Part shown: positions 22,392 through 30,182 of the stretch, piece after piece | Layout: each line of letters begins with the position of its first letter | How positions within the stretch are numbered: the stretch's first letter is position 1 | IMG/VR virus record: IMGVR_UViG_3300008110_007590 | Coordinates: 1 to 48,009 of that record | Origin: a virus | Length of the DNA stretch: 48,009 bases | Strand: one strand, 5' to 3' | Position numbers and translations under genes: made by a program | Notes under the pieces: generated by a model | The model's database searches: none | What the model saw: only the letters and a program-made list of their open reading frames with translations | What the model was told of the DNA's origin: nothing

Positions 22392-23003
22392 ATGAATATA
22401 TTTGATGAAAAATATTATGAAGATGGTATTAATAATCACATTAGTGGTTATGAAAACTATCGCTGGATGCCTGAGCGCACAATTCGTGAAGCTACATCTA
22501 TTATCGAAAAAGTTAATTTTGAAACAGTGCTTGACTTTGGTTGTGCAAAAGGCTTCATGGTCTATGCCATGAGACTTCTTGGCAAAGAAGCTTACGGTGT
22601 AGATATTTCCGAATACGCAGTTAATGCAGGTATGCCAGAAGTAAAAGATTATCTTAGCATCATTAATAGTGTAGATGATATTAAAGGTAACTATGATCTC
22701 ATTATGGCTAAAGATGTCCTAGAGCATGTTCCTTATGATGTGCTACCAGGTATCCTAAAAGCATTTCGCATCCGTTGTAGAAATATTTTAGTTGCTGTAC
22801 CGTTAGGTGATAATAAAAAGTTTCGTATTCGTCAATACGAAATGGACATCACTCATGTGATCAGAGAACCTGAAGAGTTTTGGTTGAAGGCTCTTGGTGA
22901 AGCTGGTTTCAAAATCAAGTTCTTTGACTATCAGATGGGACACCTTAAAGGTAACTGGACAAAAACTCATCAGTTTGGCAATGCATTTATTGTTGCAGAA
23001 TAA
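22392..23003 (+). CDS. class I SAM methyltransferase
   Basis: A 203-residue protein. ATG 22392 has AAGGA upstream; the earlier TTG at 22374 is rejected. ETVLDFGCAKGFMVYAM is motif I, YGVDISEYAV motif II and YDLIMAKDVLEHVPYDVLPGIL motif IV with post-motif. It resembles methyltransferases of glycan clusters. Its stop overlaps the next methyltransferase (TAATG at 23001). Confidence 0.75.
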   Translation: MNIFDEKYYEDGINNHISGYENYRWMPERTIREATSIIEKVNFETVLDFGCAKGFMVYAMRLLGKEAYGVDISEYAVNAGMPEVKDYLSIINSVDDIKGNYDLIMAKDVLEHVPYDVLPGILKAFRIRCRNILVAVPLGDNKKFRIRQYEMDITHVIREPEEFWLKALGEAGFKIKFFDYQMGHLKGNWTKTHQFGNAFIVAE

Positions 23004-23590
23004 TGGAACACATTTATCATAATATTCAAGGTTTTTTTAACTTTGAAAAATTGTATGATGATATGATAGAAAAACTTTCTGATAATTCTATTTTCGTAGA
23101 AGTAGGAGTTTGGAAAGGAAAATCAATTAGTTATGCAGTAGTCGAGTCTATCAATAAAAATAAAAATATTAAATTTTATGCTGTTGATACTTTTATAGGT
23201 TCTCCAGGTGAACCACAAATAATGGAAAACAATTCAATAAAAGATAATACATTATATGAAGAATATCTTTCCAATATAAAACCTATAAAAGATCATATTA
23301 CAACATACAAGAAACATAGTGTGCAGGCAGCTAAATTGTTTAAGGACAACTCAGTTGATTTTGTTTTTATAGATGCATCTCATAAGTATGAAAATGTAAA
23401 AAAAGATTTGCTTGCATGGTTACCTAAAATTAAAAAGAGTGGGTTTATAGGTGGTCATGATTATGCATCACCTCCTGACCATCCTGATCATGGTGTATAC
23501 ATAGCAGTGAATGAAATTTTTGGTAAAGATAATATTAAAGTATATGATAATATTGGTTGGGATAGTTGGTTATATGAGGTAAAATTATGA
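23003..23590 (+). CDS. class I SAM methyltransferase (Methyltransf_24-like)
   Basis: A 195-residue protein related in layout to 20682-21281. FVEVGVWKGKSISYAV is motif I, FYAVDTFIGSPG motif II, and VDFVFIDASHKYENVKKDLLAW the Asp-His metal segment, followed by GFIGGHDYASPP. Likely a sugar O-methyltransferase. Overlaps both neighbours (TAATG upstream, ATGA downstream). Confidence 0.73.
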   Translation: MEHIYHNIQGFFNFEKLYDDMIEKLSDNSIFVEVGVWKGKSISYAVVESINKNKNIKFYAVDTFIGSPGEPQIMENNSIKDNTLYEEYLSNIKPIKDHITTYKKHSVQAAKLFKDNSVDFVFIDASHKYENVKKDLLAWLPKIKKSGFIGGHDYASPPDHPDHGVYIAVNEIFGKDNIKVYDNIGWDSWLYEVKL

Positions 23591-24621
23591 GTAAGAATGT
23601 TTTAATTACTGGTGGTGCTGGTTTTGTAGCTCATCATGTTGTAAATTATTTTTTAAATAATACTGATTGGAATATAGTTACTCTAGATCGTCTAGATTTT
23701 TCAGGTAACTTAAATCGTCTACATGATCTAGTAAAAGATAACCCTCACAAACATAGAGTTAAGGTTGTATATCATGACCTCAAGGCAGCTATTACTCCTC
23801 TCACTGCTTCCCGTATTGGCCCAGTTGACATTATTGTTCATCTGGCCGCTGGTAGTCATGTGGATAGGTCTATTGATTATCCCATGGAGTTTGTTCTTGA
23901 TAATGTTGTGGCAACATGTAATATCTTAGAATATGCTAGAGGATGTAATGGATCATTAGAAAAGTTTATTTACTTCTCGACTGATGAAGTGTTTGGTCCT
24001 GCACCTAAAGGTGTAAACTATGATGAGTATGATCGTTACAATTCTACTAACCCATATTCAGCAACAAAAGCTGGTGGTGAAGAACTTGCAGTAGCTTATC
24101 ATAACACTTACAAATTACCAATCATTGTAACTCATACAATGAATGTGTTTGGTGAAAGGCAACATCCAGAAAAGTATATTCCTAAATGCATTAAGAAGAT
24201 CAGAGATGGTGAAACAATCACTGTACATTCTGATGCATCAAAAACAATTCCAGGAAGCCGTCATTATATTCATGCGGTAGATGTTGCAGATGCAATTATG
24301 TTTTTAATTAATAATGCAGATACAAACAATGATCCTAATGACACTACGACAAGTGGTGTTAAATGTCCTAAGTTCAATATTGTTGGAAAGCAAGAAATAA
24401 ATAATCTACAATTAGCTCAAATCATTGCTGATTGCCAGGGTAAAGAATTGAAGTACGAATTGGTCGACTTTCATTCATCTCGTCCTGGTCATGATCTCAG
24501 ATACGCTCTTAGTGGCGAGAGAATGAAGGCAATGGGTTGGGAACCTAAGATTGAATTGACTGAACGAATTAAACAAGTTGTCGATTGGACACTAAGCCGA
24601 CCAGATTGGCTGATTACATAA
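23587..24621 (+). CDS. dTDP-glucose 4,6-dehydratase-like SDR
   Basis: A 344-residue extended SDR, near the usual RmlB length. The N-terminal GGAGFVAHH (9-17) has Ala in place of the third Gly of GxxGxxG. FSTDEVFG is the RmlB signature, NPYSATKAGGEELAVAYH holds the catalytic YxxxK, and MNVFGERQHPEKYIPK is conserved downstream. It would make a 4-keto-6-deoxy nucleotide sugar for the operon's glycosyltransferases. It is the last gene of the run, 10 nt before the exported nuclease. Confidence 0.78.
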   Translation: MSKNVLITGGAGFVAHHVVNYFLNNTDWNIVTLDRLDFSGNLNRLHDLVKDNPHKHRVKVVYHDLKAAITPLTASRIGPVDIIVHLAAGSHVDRSIDYPMEFVLDNVVATCNILEYARGCNGSLEKFIYFSTDEVFGPAPKGVNYDEYDRYNSTNPYSATKAGGEELAVAYHNTYKLPIIVTHTMNVFGERQHPEKYIPKCIKKIRDGETITVHSDASKTIPGSRHYIHAVDVADAIMFLINNADTNNDPNDTTTSGVKCPKFNIVGKQEINNLQLAQIIADCQGKELKYELVDFHSSRPGHDLRYALSGERMKAMGWEPKIELTERIKQVVDWTLSRPDWLIT

Positions 24622-24631
24622 GGAATACAGG

Positions 24632-25399
24632 ATGAAAAAGTTATTATTAGCTTTACTATTTTTTCCAACATTAGCATTTGCTAACCCCATTGACGATAAG
24701 TGTCCACAACATGTTAAATGGGGTGCACCTGAACCATTAGTAAAAGAAAATATTCAGTATCTATGTCGTTCAAGTTATGCAGTGGCTTATAGTACAGTAT
24801 ATAAGAATCCTCTTTATGTTGCCGAACACGTATCTAAAGATCGTATTGGTGAAGAACCTCGCACAGAAGACTTTAGACCAGATCCTGAAATTAAACCAGA
24901 ACATCAGTCAACATTACAAGACTATAATGGTGCAGGATATGATCGTGGCCATATGAGTCCAGCTGCTAATAACGGTGCTAACAAACAAGCCATGTCTGAA
25001 TCGTTTCTTCTTTCAAATATGGTACCTCAGAATCCAGGCAACAACAGAGGTATCTGGAAACAGCTAGAAGTATTCGTACGTAACTGGGTTGTGTCAGGTG
25101 CTGACTTGTATGTTATTCAAGGTTCTATTTACGATAACGGATATAAGACTATTGGTACTAATAAAGTAGCAGTACCTACAAGACTCTTTAAAGTTATTAT
25201 TGATCCTACTAATAAAAAAATGATTGCGTTTATCTTTCCTAATGAAAAGTTGGAAGTTAAAGATCTTCCAAAATACGTAGTTTCTGTTCAGAAAGTAGAA
25301 CAAGAAACAAAAATTGACTTCAGTCCATTGATTCCTGGTGATCTTAAAGTACTTGAAAATACTGATCCAGATAAGAAACAGTGGCCGTCTTTACAATAA
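24632..25399 (+). CDS. exported DNA/RNA non-specific endonuclease
   Basis: A 255-residue protein with a signal peptide (1-18, cleavage after AFA). It has the beta-beta-alpha-metal nuclease motif DRGHMSPAANNG, with Asp104 and the general base His107, and the metal-binding Asn in GNNRGIWKQLE. NucA/EndA-type enzymes degrade DNA and RNA without specificity. The Sec signal places it in the periplasm or outside, so it would attack DNA released at lysis or incoming DNA, not the phage's own cytoplasmic genome. It precedes the lysis genes. Confidence 0.8.
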   Translation: MKKLLLALLFFPTLAFANPIDDKCPQHVKWGAPEPLVKENIQYLCRSSYAVAYSTVYKNPLYVAEHVSKDRIGEEPRTEDFRPDPEIKPEHQSTLQDYNGAGYDRGHMSPAANNGANKQAMSESFLLSNMVPQNPGNNRGIWKQLEVFVRNWVVSGADLYVIQGSIYDNGYKTIGTNKVAVPTRLFKVIIDPTNKKMIAFIFPNEKLEVKDLPKYVVSVQKVEQETKIDFSPLIPGDLKVLENTDPDKKQWPSLQ

Positions 25400-25407
25400 T
25401 CAAATAA

Positions 25408-25415
25408 AATAAATA
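25408..25415 (+). promoter_or_regulatory. late-promoter-like AATAAATA for the lysis genes
   Basis: AATAAATA lies about 70 bp before ATG 25485 and heads the transglycosylase/endopeptidase pair. Confidence 0.5.
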
Positions 25416-25420
25416 TTCAA

Positions 25421-25478
25421 TCGTGCTCCTTCTAGCACGAGAAGCACAAGGTTAGAAGCCTTTGTGTCAACCAAAGGA
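25421..25478 (+). promoter_or_regulatory. leader with two hairpins before the lysis genes
   Basis: TCGTGCT (25421-25427) pairs with AGCACGA (25434-25440), and CACAAGG pairs with CCTTTGTG a little further on with one bulge. The ribosome site AGGAAG follows. No T-run, so neither is a terminator. They may stabilise the late mRNA or control translation. Confidence 0.4.
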
Positions 25479-25484
25479 AGAAAA

Positions 25485-25934
25485 ATGAAGAAAGTACTAT
25501 TAGCCCTCGTAATAGGGGTTAGTATGTCTTCTGCATCATACGGCGCTAATACATCGAAAAATACATCGTTTAATAAATCGGATATACAATTACTAGTAGA
25601 TATAATCGCAGAAAGACATAATGTTCCAAAAGACTTAGCGCATGCTATTGTCAGTCTGGAATCAAATTATGATCCCAATGCTACCGGTAAACTAGGTGAA
25701 ATTGGCCTTGGTCAAATTCGCTGTGGTACCGCGAAGTCAGAGGGATTTAAGGGTAAGTGTACTGAACTTTACAAGCCTGAAGTTAACTTAGAGTATAGCA
25801 TGGCATATCTTCGTTATGCTTTGGATAGAACGAACAACGATATCTGCAAAGCAGCATCGTTTTATAGCAGTGGTCAGGTTCCAAGATCGAATAAGACCGC
25901 ATACTGCAGAAAAATGCTTACCCATTTACAATGA
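25485..25934 (+). CDS. exported lytic transglycosylase (SLT-like)
   Basis: A 149-residue protein from ATG 25485 (AGGAAG upstream); the GTG at 25464 is in the leader hairpin. The signal peptide ends near SYGA. The SLT core has the catalytic Glu59 in SLESNYDPNATG, GEIGLGQI, a Cys pair in IRCG and GKCTELY, and AMAYLRYALDRT-like helices. It cleaves peptidoglycan glycan strands in the periplasm. Its stop overlaps the next start (ATGA), forming a lysis pair. Confidence 0.8.
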   Translation: MKKVLLALVIGVSMSSASYGANTSKNTSFNKSDIQLLVDIIAERHNVPKDLAHAIVSLESNYDPNATGKLGEIGLGQIRCGTAKSEGFKGKCTELYKPEVNLEYSMAYLRYALDRTNNDICKAASFYSSGQVPRSNKTAYCRKMLTHLQ

Positions 25935-26443
25935 AAAAATTTCTAGCAACTCTACTCATATGTCTGTTACCTGTCAAGGCGTTAGCATTTGAATTAACAT
26001 TCTCTGTTGATTTCAACGGTATGTTTGCTAAGCAGCCAGATATATTAAAGGTAGCCATGGGATACAATGGCTACGAAGCTAGAAAGAATAGAAAAGAGCT
26101 AAAAGAAATTTTAGAGATAGACCCGGTGCAGACGCCTTGGTGTGCTGGGTTTATTAATTTTGTATTAGAACAAACAGGTTATCACTCTACTAATAGTTTG
26201 TTAGCATCTAGTTATCATAACTACGGTAGTAAGGTAAAAGAACCACAACCAGGTGATATAGTTCTTCTTAGAAGAACAGGTGGTAGTGGTAGACATGTTG
26301 CATTCTTTTATGGTTATCATGTTGAGAATGGTGAAAAGTATATTCAATTATTAGGTGGTAATCAAGATGATTCAGTTAAAATATCTTCTTACCCAGCCAG
26401 TCAAGTAGTTGATATTCGTAGACCTGTTAAGAAAGCAGGGTAA
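25931..26443 (+). CDS. exported CHAP/NlpC-P60-like endopeptidase (TIGR02594 type)
   Basis: A 170-residue protein with a signal peptide (1-19, cleavage after ALA). TPWCAGFINFVL holds the catalytic-type Cys71, GRHVAFFYGY the His122, and LLGGNQDDSV the polar third position. This order is that of TIGR02594 phage and bacterial peptidoglycan endopeptidases. With the transglycosylase it can cut both glycan and peptide bonds. Sec export without a visible holin suggests a timing device in the membrane encoded elsewhere. Confidence 0.7.
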   Translation: MKKFLATLLICLLPVKALAFELTFSVDFNGMFAKQPDILKVAMGYNGYEARKNRKELKEILEIDPVQTPWCAGFINFVLEQTGYHSTNSLLASSYHNYGSKVKEPQPGDIVLLRRTGGSGRHVAFFYGYHVENGEKYIQLLGGNQDDSVKISSYPASQVVDIRRPVKKAG

Positions 26444-26449
26444 TAAATA
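26442..26449 (+). promoter_or_regulatory. late-promoter-like AATAAATA
   Basis: AATAAATA overlaps the stop of the endopeptidase and lies 33 bp before ATG 26483. It supports that start over the ATG at 26450, which would lie at or before the transcription start. Confidence 0.45.
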
Positions 26450-26482
26450 ATGTTTTACATTTACCCAGAAAAGGAAACCAGA

Positions 26483-26908
26483 ATGAAAGATACATGGGGC
26501 TACCATCTTTTACTTGATTGTACAAATGGTGATAAAGAACTAATTAGTTCTAAAGATAACGTCTATAAGTTTATTAAGGAACTAGTAGTTGCTATCGATA
26601 TGGTTGCCTTCGGTGAACCTTGGATTGAACGTTTCGCTACTCATGATCTTTCTAAGTCAGGTATTTCTTTTTGCCAGATGATTGAGACATCAAACATTAC
26701 GAGATGCTTAATGAAAAGCTTTACAGAATTTCTTAACGAAGAAAAAGCATCTAAACAAGAAGCTAGTTATCAAGCACACCCACATGAAGGGCAAATTTGT
26801 AAAAATTGCACAATGTGGAGAGAACCTAATAAGTGTACAGCAGTAGCAGGTGATATTGATCCTGAAGGCTGGTGTAAGTGGTACAAGAGATCACATAAAC
26901 AAAGTTGA
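26483..26908 (+). CDS. SpeD-like N-terminus fused to a HiPIP-like iron-sulfur domain
   Basis: A 141-residue protein. ATG 26483 has AAAGGAAA upstream. Residues 1-73 match the S-adenosylmethionine decarboxylase proenzymes of marine T4-like phages (DTWGYHLLLDC, VAIDMVAFGEP, MIETSNIT with the pyruvoyl-precursor Ser70). At the position of the family's catalytic His five residues after the Ser, there is Cys75, and the usual ~40-residue end with the second catalytic Cys is missing. Instead, residues about 100-136 carry C106-x2-C109-x8-C118-x12-C131 with a terminal GWCKWYK, the pattern of short high-potential iron-sulfur proteins. The reading frame is clean. Decarboxylase activity is doubtful. Confidence 0.6.
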   Translation: MKDTWGYHLLLDCTNGDKELISSKDNVYKFIKELVVAIDMVAFGEPWIERFATHDLSKSGISFCQMIETSNITRCLMKSFTEFLNEEKASKQEASYQAHPHEGQICKNCTMWREPNKCTAVAGDIDPEGWCKWYKRSHKQS

Positions 26909-26983
26909 CGCGGGGTAGCGCAGAGGAAGAGCGTCGGACTCATAATCCGAAGGTCGGTGGTTCAACTCCATCCCCCGCAACCA
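26909..26983 (+). tRNA. initiator-like tRNA-fMet(CAU)
   Basis: Acceptor with a C1-A72 mismatch then GCGGGG/CCCCGC, the signature of bacterial initiators, anticodon CAT at 26941-26943, TTCAACT T-loop, encoded CCA. The anticodon stem has two rather than three terminal G-C pairs. It abuts the upstream stop codon. Confidence 0.8.
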
Positions 26984-27001
26984 TTTTATAATAGGTGACC
27001 T

Positions 27002-27781
27002 ATGAAAATTGAGCATGCTTATATTTTATACATTGATACTCCTGATGCTATAAAGTATATGGAGGAGTGTAAGAAATCTTGTGAAGAGCATGGCATCCCT
27101 GTTACACCTTTTAAAGGTATGAAACTTCCTACCACAACAAAAGAAATATATGACAACTGGGGATTTAAAGTAGATCCTCGAGTTGACGGTCATGAAGCAA
27201 CAAACGATGTTCTTAATATATGGTTTAAAGAACAATTGTGTCTGACAGGCCACCTTTCTATATGGAAAAAGATTGCATCAGAACATACAGGAGCAGTAGC
27301 AGTATTTGAGCACGATGCTATTGTTAAGCGTAACTTTTTAGATGCAGATGTACAAGATAATGAATGGTTGTTTTTAGGTTACAGAGTTGATCATAGAGAT
27401 GACTATGAATGTATCGATGAACCATTTACAAGAGTACAGATAGAAAAATTTGAAGGCACGCATGCTTATGCAATAACTCCTAATACAGCAAGAAACTGCC
27501 TACAAACTCTCTTAAATTATAATGAACAAAAAAATCAAGGTTATCATATCTTAGGTCTTTCTATCGATCATATTATGGGTGTTCGTAATCTTTTTAGGAT
27601 GCCGATGTATGTTGTAGATCCTGCACCAGTTATTGTACCAGTAGAACAAAAGAAATCTCATACACAACCAGATGATAAAACTGCTAGATATAATATGATC
27701 CCTCCTAATGGTTTTATCAAGGGGTTGAAGAATACCGACAAGTATATGATAGATGAAGAAAACGGGTGGATTGTATTCTGA
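27002..27781 (+). CDS. GT25-like glycosyltransferase
   Basis: A 259-residue protein. It opens with IEHAYILYIDTPDA, typical of GT25 LPS-type transferases, has LTGHLSIWKKIA for the family's GCxxSHxxxW helix, and AVAVFEHDAIVK for the LEDD metal-binding site. YAITPNTARNCLQTL follows. It probably transfers galactose or a related sugar to a surface glycan. It lies outside the main glycan operon, after tRNA-fMet, and is coupled to the next gene (TGATG). Confidence 0.68.
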   Translation: MKIEHAYILYIDTPDAIKYMEECKKSCEEHGIPVTPFKGMKLPTTTKEIYDNWGFKVDPRVDGHEATNDVLNIWFKEQLCLTGHLSIWKKIASEHTGAVAVFEHDAIVKRNFLDADVQDNEWLFLGYRVDHRDDYECIDEPFTRVQIEKFEGTHAYAITPNTARNCLQTLLNYNEQKNQGYHILGLSIDHIMGVRNLFRMPMYVVDPAPVIVPVEQKKSHTQPDDKTARYNMIPPNGFIKGLKNTDKYMIDEENGWIVF

Positions 27782-28350
27782 TGAAAGTATCACTTGGAAA
27801 ATACCCTAGAAAATTTGGTGCTGAACGTAAGATAAAAATTCAGATTGATAAGTGGGATACATGGTCAATGGATCATACTCTTTCTATTATCATTCACCCT
27901 TTACTTGTTCAGCTTCAAGCAACAAAGCATGGTGCACCATTAGTCGATGACGAGGATGTCCCAGAAGAACTTCGTTCTTCATCTGCACCTCCTAAAAAGA
28001 ACGAATATGATACTGATGATAATTTTCATAAACGTTGGGATTGGGTGCTTGATGAGATGATCTGGGCATTTGCACAAAAGATTGATGATAGAGCAGATGA
28101 TCAGTTTCATACAGGTGAAACAGATATACTCTGGAGAAAAGTGGATATTGAAGGTAATGTATTAGACGAAACTTTATATAAGATGGGTGAAACACCAGAG
28201 TCTAAACCCAAGAAAGAACATTATTGGGAAATGGTAGAAGGTCCTAATCATACACATAAGTTTGACAAAGAAGGCTGGGAGAAGTGGAATGCAAGAAAAT
28301 CAAACGGATTTAGGCTTTTCGGCAAGTACTTTGAGGCACTCTGGGACTGA
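27781..28350 (+). CDS. conserved phage protein of unknown function
   Basis: A 189-residue protein from ATG 27781, overlapping the upstream stop (TGATG). The conserved signature IDKWDTWSMDHTLSIII and LQATKHGAPLVDDEDVPE followed by HKRWDWVLDEMIWAF is one I recall from many unrelated phages, always unnamed. The long helix with acidic and Trp residues near the middle is its main feature. It does not look structural in sequence. Function unknown. Confidence 0.7.
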   Translation: MKVSLGKYPRKFGAERKIKIQIDKWDTWSMDHTLSIIIHPLLVQLQATKHGAPLVDDEDVPEELRSSSAPPKKNEYDTDDNFHKRWDWVLDEMIWAFAQKIDDRADDQFHTGETDILWRKVDIEGNVLDETLYKMGETPESKPKKEHYWEMVEGPNHTHKFDKEGWEKWNARKSNGFRLFGKYFEALWD

Positions 28351-28378
28351 TCTGCCTTATAATTATTCAGTAGATCAG

Positions 28379-28507
28379 ATGAAAAAAGCTGCCTTTGTTG
28401 ATGAACTTAACTATGCCAAGATATACTTTGAAAAATCAGTTGCAAAAGATTTCATTATAGAGTATCTTAATATTAGGATTGATGAGATAAACAAAAGGTA
28501 CAAGTGA
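28379..28507 (+). CDS. 42-residue hypothetical protein
   Basis: A short helical product (KKAAFVDELNYAKIYFE, then DFIIEYLNIRIDEINKRYK). The frame is open further upstream inside the previous gene, but ATG 28379 is the first reasonable start. The ribosome site is weak. It is followed by the acidic protein gene almost without a gap, so it fills an otherwise unexplained stretch. Confidence 0.4.
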   Translation: MKKAAFVDELNYAKIYFEKSVAKDFIIEYLNIRIDEINKRYK

Positions 28508-28508
28508 T

Positions 28509-28802
28509 ATGCCAACTATTACACAAACAGTTGATGTTGATTTTGACTTAGATGATATTGATGACTATGATCTAGTAGATGAGCTTAAAAGTCGTGGCTT
28601 TGTTGTTTATGAACCGGGTACAAAAGATCAAGATCTTATTGATATAGTTCAAGAACGAGGCTATACTGTATACGGTAAACTTCATCATAAAGATGACGAT
28701 ATTACAAAACTATATACAACTTATATGACAACTTCACCAGAGTTCTTTGAAAAAGAACTTAAAAAATACTTTCGTGAAAAATTAAACATTAATCTTTATT
28801 GA
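28509..28802 (+). CDS. acidic hypothetical protein with an internal repeat
   Basis: A 97-residue protein. The N-terminus is very acidic (DVDFDLDDIDDYDL). Two similar units, LVDELKSRGFVVYEPG and LIDIVQERGYTVYGKL, look like a repeated helix-strand element. The C-terminus is basic and helical (KELKKYFREKL). I recognise no family. It may be a DNA mimic or a protein-binding adaptor, but this is speculation from charge alone. Confidence 0.5.
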   Translation: MPTITQTVDVDFDLDDIDDYDLVDELKSRGFVVYEPGTKDQDLIDIVQERGYTVYGKLHHKDDDITKLYTTYMTTSPEFFEKELKKYFREKLNINLY

Positions 28803-28805
28803 GAT

Positions 28806-28882
28806 GGTCACGTAGCTTAACTGGACAAAGCAGCCGCCTTCTAAGCGGCAGAGTCCTGGTTCGAGTCCAGGCGTGATCGCCA
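28806..28882 (+). tRNA. tRNA-Arg(UCU)
   Basis: Acceptor GGTCACG/CGTGATC, anticodon stem GCCGC/GCGGC with TCT at 28840-28842, TTCGAGT T-loop, discriminator G, encoded CCA. Confidence 0.9.
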
Positions 28883-28884
28883 AT

Positions 28885-28967
28885 GGGCGCGTGGAGAAAT
28901 AGGTAAACTCGACGGACTTAAAATTCGTTGCTTCGGCTTGCCGGTTCAAGTCCGGCCGCGCCTACCA
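28885..28967 (+). tRNA. tRNA-Leu(UAA)
   Basis: Class II tRNA, 83 nt: acceptor GGGCGCG/CGCGCCT, anticodon TAA at 28919-28921, a normal Leu variable arm (TGCTTCGGCT), TTCAAGT T-loop, encoded CCA. Confidence 0.88.
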
Positions 28968-28995
28968 TTACCATTTTATTAACAAAGGATATATT

Positions 28996-29217
28996 ATGGC
29001 AAAATTTATTAGATTGACTAATGATGTAGAAGCACACAAAGGTAATCCAATCTACATTAATGTTGATCATATTACAGCAGTCTATGATGCAGCACCTCAA
29101 CCAGGTGGTAGTCTTAAGACATTTGTATTTGGTGGATATACTGGTGTTCAATGGGAAGTAGAACAATCTCCTAAAGATGTAGTTAAAATGATTGAGAGTA
29201 TTAAAAATGATTCATGA
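28996..29217 (+). CDS. FlbD-like small protein
   Basis: A 73-residue protein. The order FIRLTN, PIYINVDHITAVYD, FVFGGYTGVQWEVEQSP and DVVKMIESI matches the small beta-rich FlbD/YlzI-like family, which also occurs in many phages. It has AAAGGATATATT ahead of ATG 28996. Function is unknown in phages. It overlaps the start of the next gene at its 3' end. Confidence 0.55.
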   Translation: MAKFIRLTNDVEAHKGNPIYINVDHITAVYDAAPQPGGSLKTFVFGGYTGVQWEVEQSPKDVVKMIESIKNDS

Positions 29218-29485
29218 ATATATTGTAAAAAAGAAACCATTTATTCAAAAAGCAATACAATTTACTCCTGAACTAACAGATGAGGAATTGCGTAAATGGT
29301 CTGATAATAAAGCATTTATTACTCATCTCGATCGTGATGATGAACCTTGTGTGTTAATTATGACTCTTGAGGGTGCAATGAAGGCATACTATGGTGATTA
29401 TATTATGCAGGGTGTGAATGGTAATGACTTTTATCCAGTTAAAGAATCTATCATGATTAAGTCTTATGACTTTTTGAGAGACTGA
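29207..29485 (+). CDS. conserved small phage protein (GDYI..GV motif)
   Basis: A 92-residue protein; ATG 29207 has GAGAG upstream. The layout KKKPFIQKAIQFTPE, then TLEGAMKAYYGDYIMQGVNG and FYPVKESIM is a very common phage family whose central signature is PGDYII.GV.GE.YP. Here Tyr replaces the usual Pro before GDYI. No function is known. ThyX starts 1 nt after its stop. Confidence 0.65.
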   Translation: MIHEYIVKKKPFIQKAIQFTPELTDEELRKWSDNKAFITHLDRDDEPCVLIMTLEGAMKAYYGDYIMQGVNGNDFYPVKESIMIKSYDFLRD

Positions 29486-29486
29486 T

Positions 29487-30152
29487 ATGTCAGTAAAAGT
29501 AGTAGCGTACACCCAACTTGCTGACGAAAACAATACTATGAATCCTAGTGATTTCATTGCATATGTTGCAAGAGTCTCTAACCCATCAAATCAACATAAT
29601 ACAGAAACATCAGATCGTCTTCTTAAGTATTTGGTAAAACATAAACATTGGTCACCTTTTGAGATGGCTCATGTTACTATGGAGATTAATACGACTCGTG
29701 ATATCGCTAGACAAATTTTACGACACCGTTCATTTTCTTTCCAGGAATTCTCGCAAAGATATGCAGATCCGACCGATGATCTCGGATTCACAGTCCGTGA
29801 AGCCCGTCTCCAAGATACAAAAAACAGACAAAACTCAATTGAAGCAAACAACGACGACCTATCATTTCAATGGACAGGGCGACAACAATACGTCATTGAT
29901 GCAGCAAACATTGCATACAAATGGGCAATCGATAACGGAATTGCAAAAGAACAAGCAAGAGCAGTACTCCCAGAAGGACTTACTGTTAGTCGTCTCTATA
30001 TGGCTGGTTCTGTGCGTTCTTGGATACATTATTGTCAGTTAAGATGTGCAAATGGTACCCAGAAAGAACATCAACTTATAGCATTAGAATGCTGGAACGA
30101 ACTTATAAAAATATATCCTTCACTAGATAATCTTATTGATTTTAATAACTGA
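29487..30152 (+). CDS. thyX: flavin-dependent thymidylate synthase
   Basis: A 221-residue protein, a normal ThyX length. The signature RHRxxSxxExSxRY is present as RHRSFSFQEFSQRY (Arg79-Tyr92), and YKWAIDNGIAKEQARAVLPEG and LYMAGSVRSWIHYCQLR follow as in the family; HQLIALECWNEL is the C-terminal helix. It makes dTMP from dUMP using FAD, NADPH and methylene-tetrahydrofolate, supplying nucleotides for phage DNA together with the reductase at the end of the window. Confidence 0.93.
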   Translation: MSVKVVAYTQLADENNTMNPSDFIAYVARVSNPSNQHNTETSDRLLKYLVKHKHWSPFEMAHVTMEINTTRDIARQILRHRSFSFQEFSQRYADPTDDLGFTVREARLQDTKNRQNSIEANNDDLSFQWTGRQQYVIDAANIAYKWAIDNGIAKEQARAVLPEGLTVSRLYMAGSVRSWIHYCQLRCANGTQKEHQLIALECWNELIKIYPSLDNLIDFNN

Positions 30153-30182
30153 ACATACTAATATTAGTTATTGGAGGTATTC

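Noticed and set aside
28918-29166. Minus-strand ORF beginning in antisense tRNA-Leu
   Set aside because: Shadow of the FlbD-like gene and of the tRNA (GLEPAS-type peptide).
29659-30042. 127-codon plus-strand ORF inside thyX
   Set aside because: Alternative frame of thyX, which has all family motifs; the alternative product has no recognisable feature.
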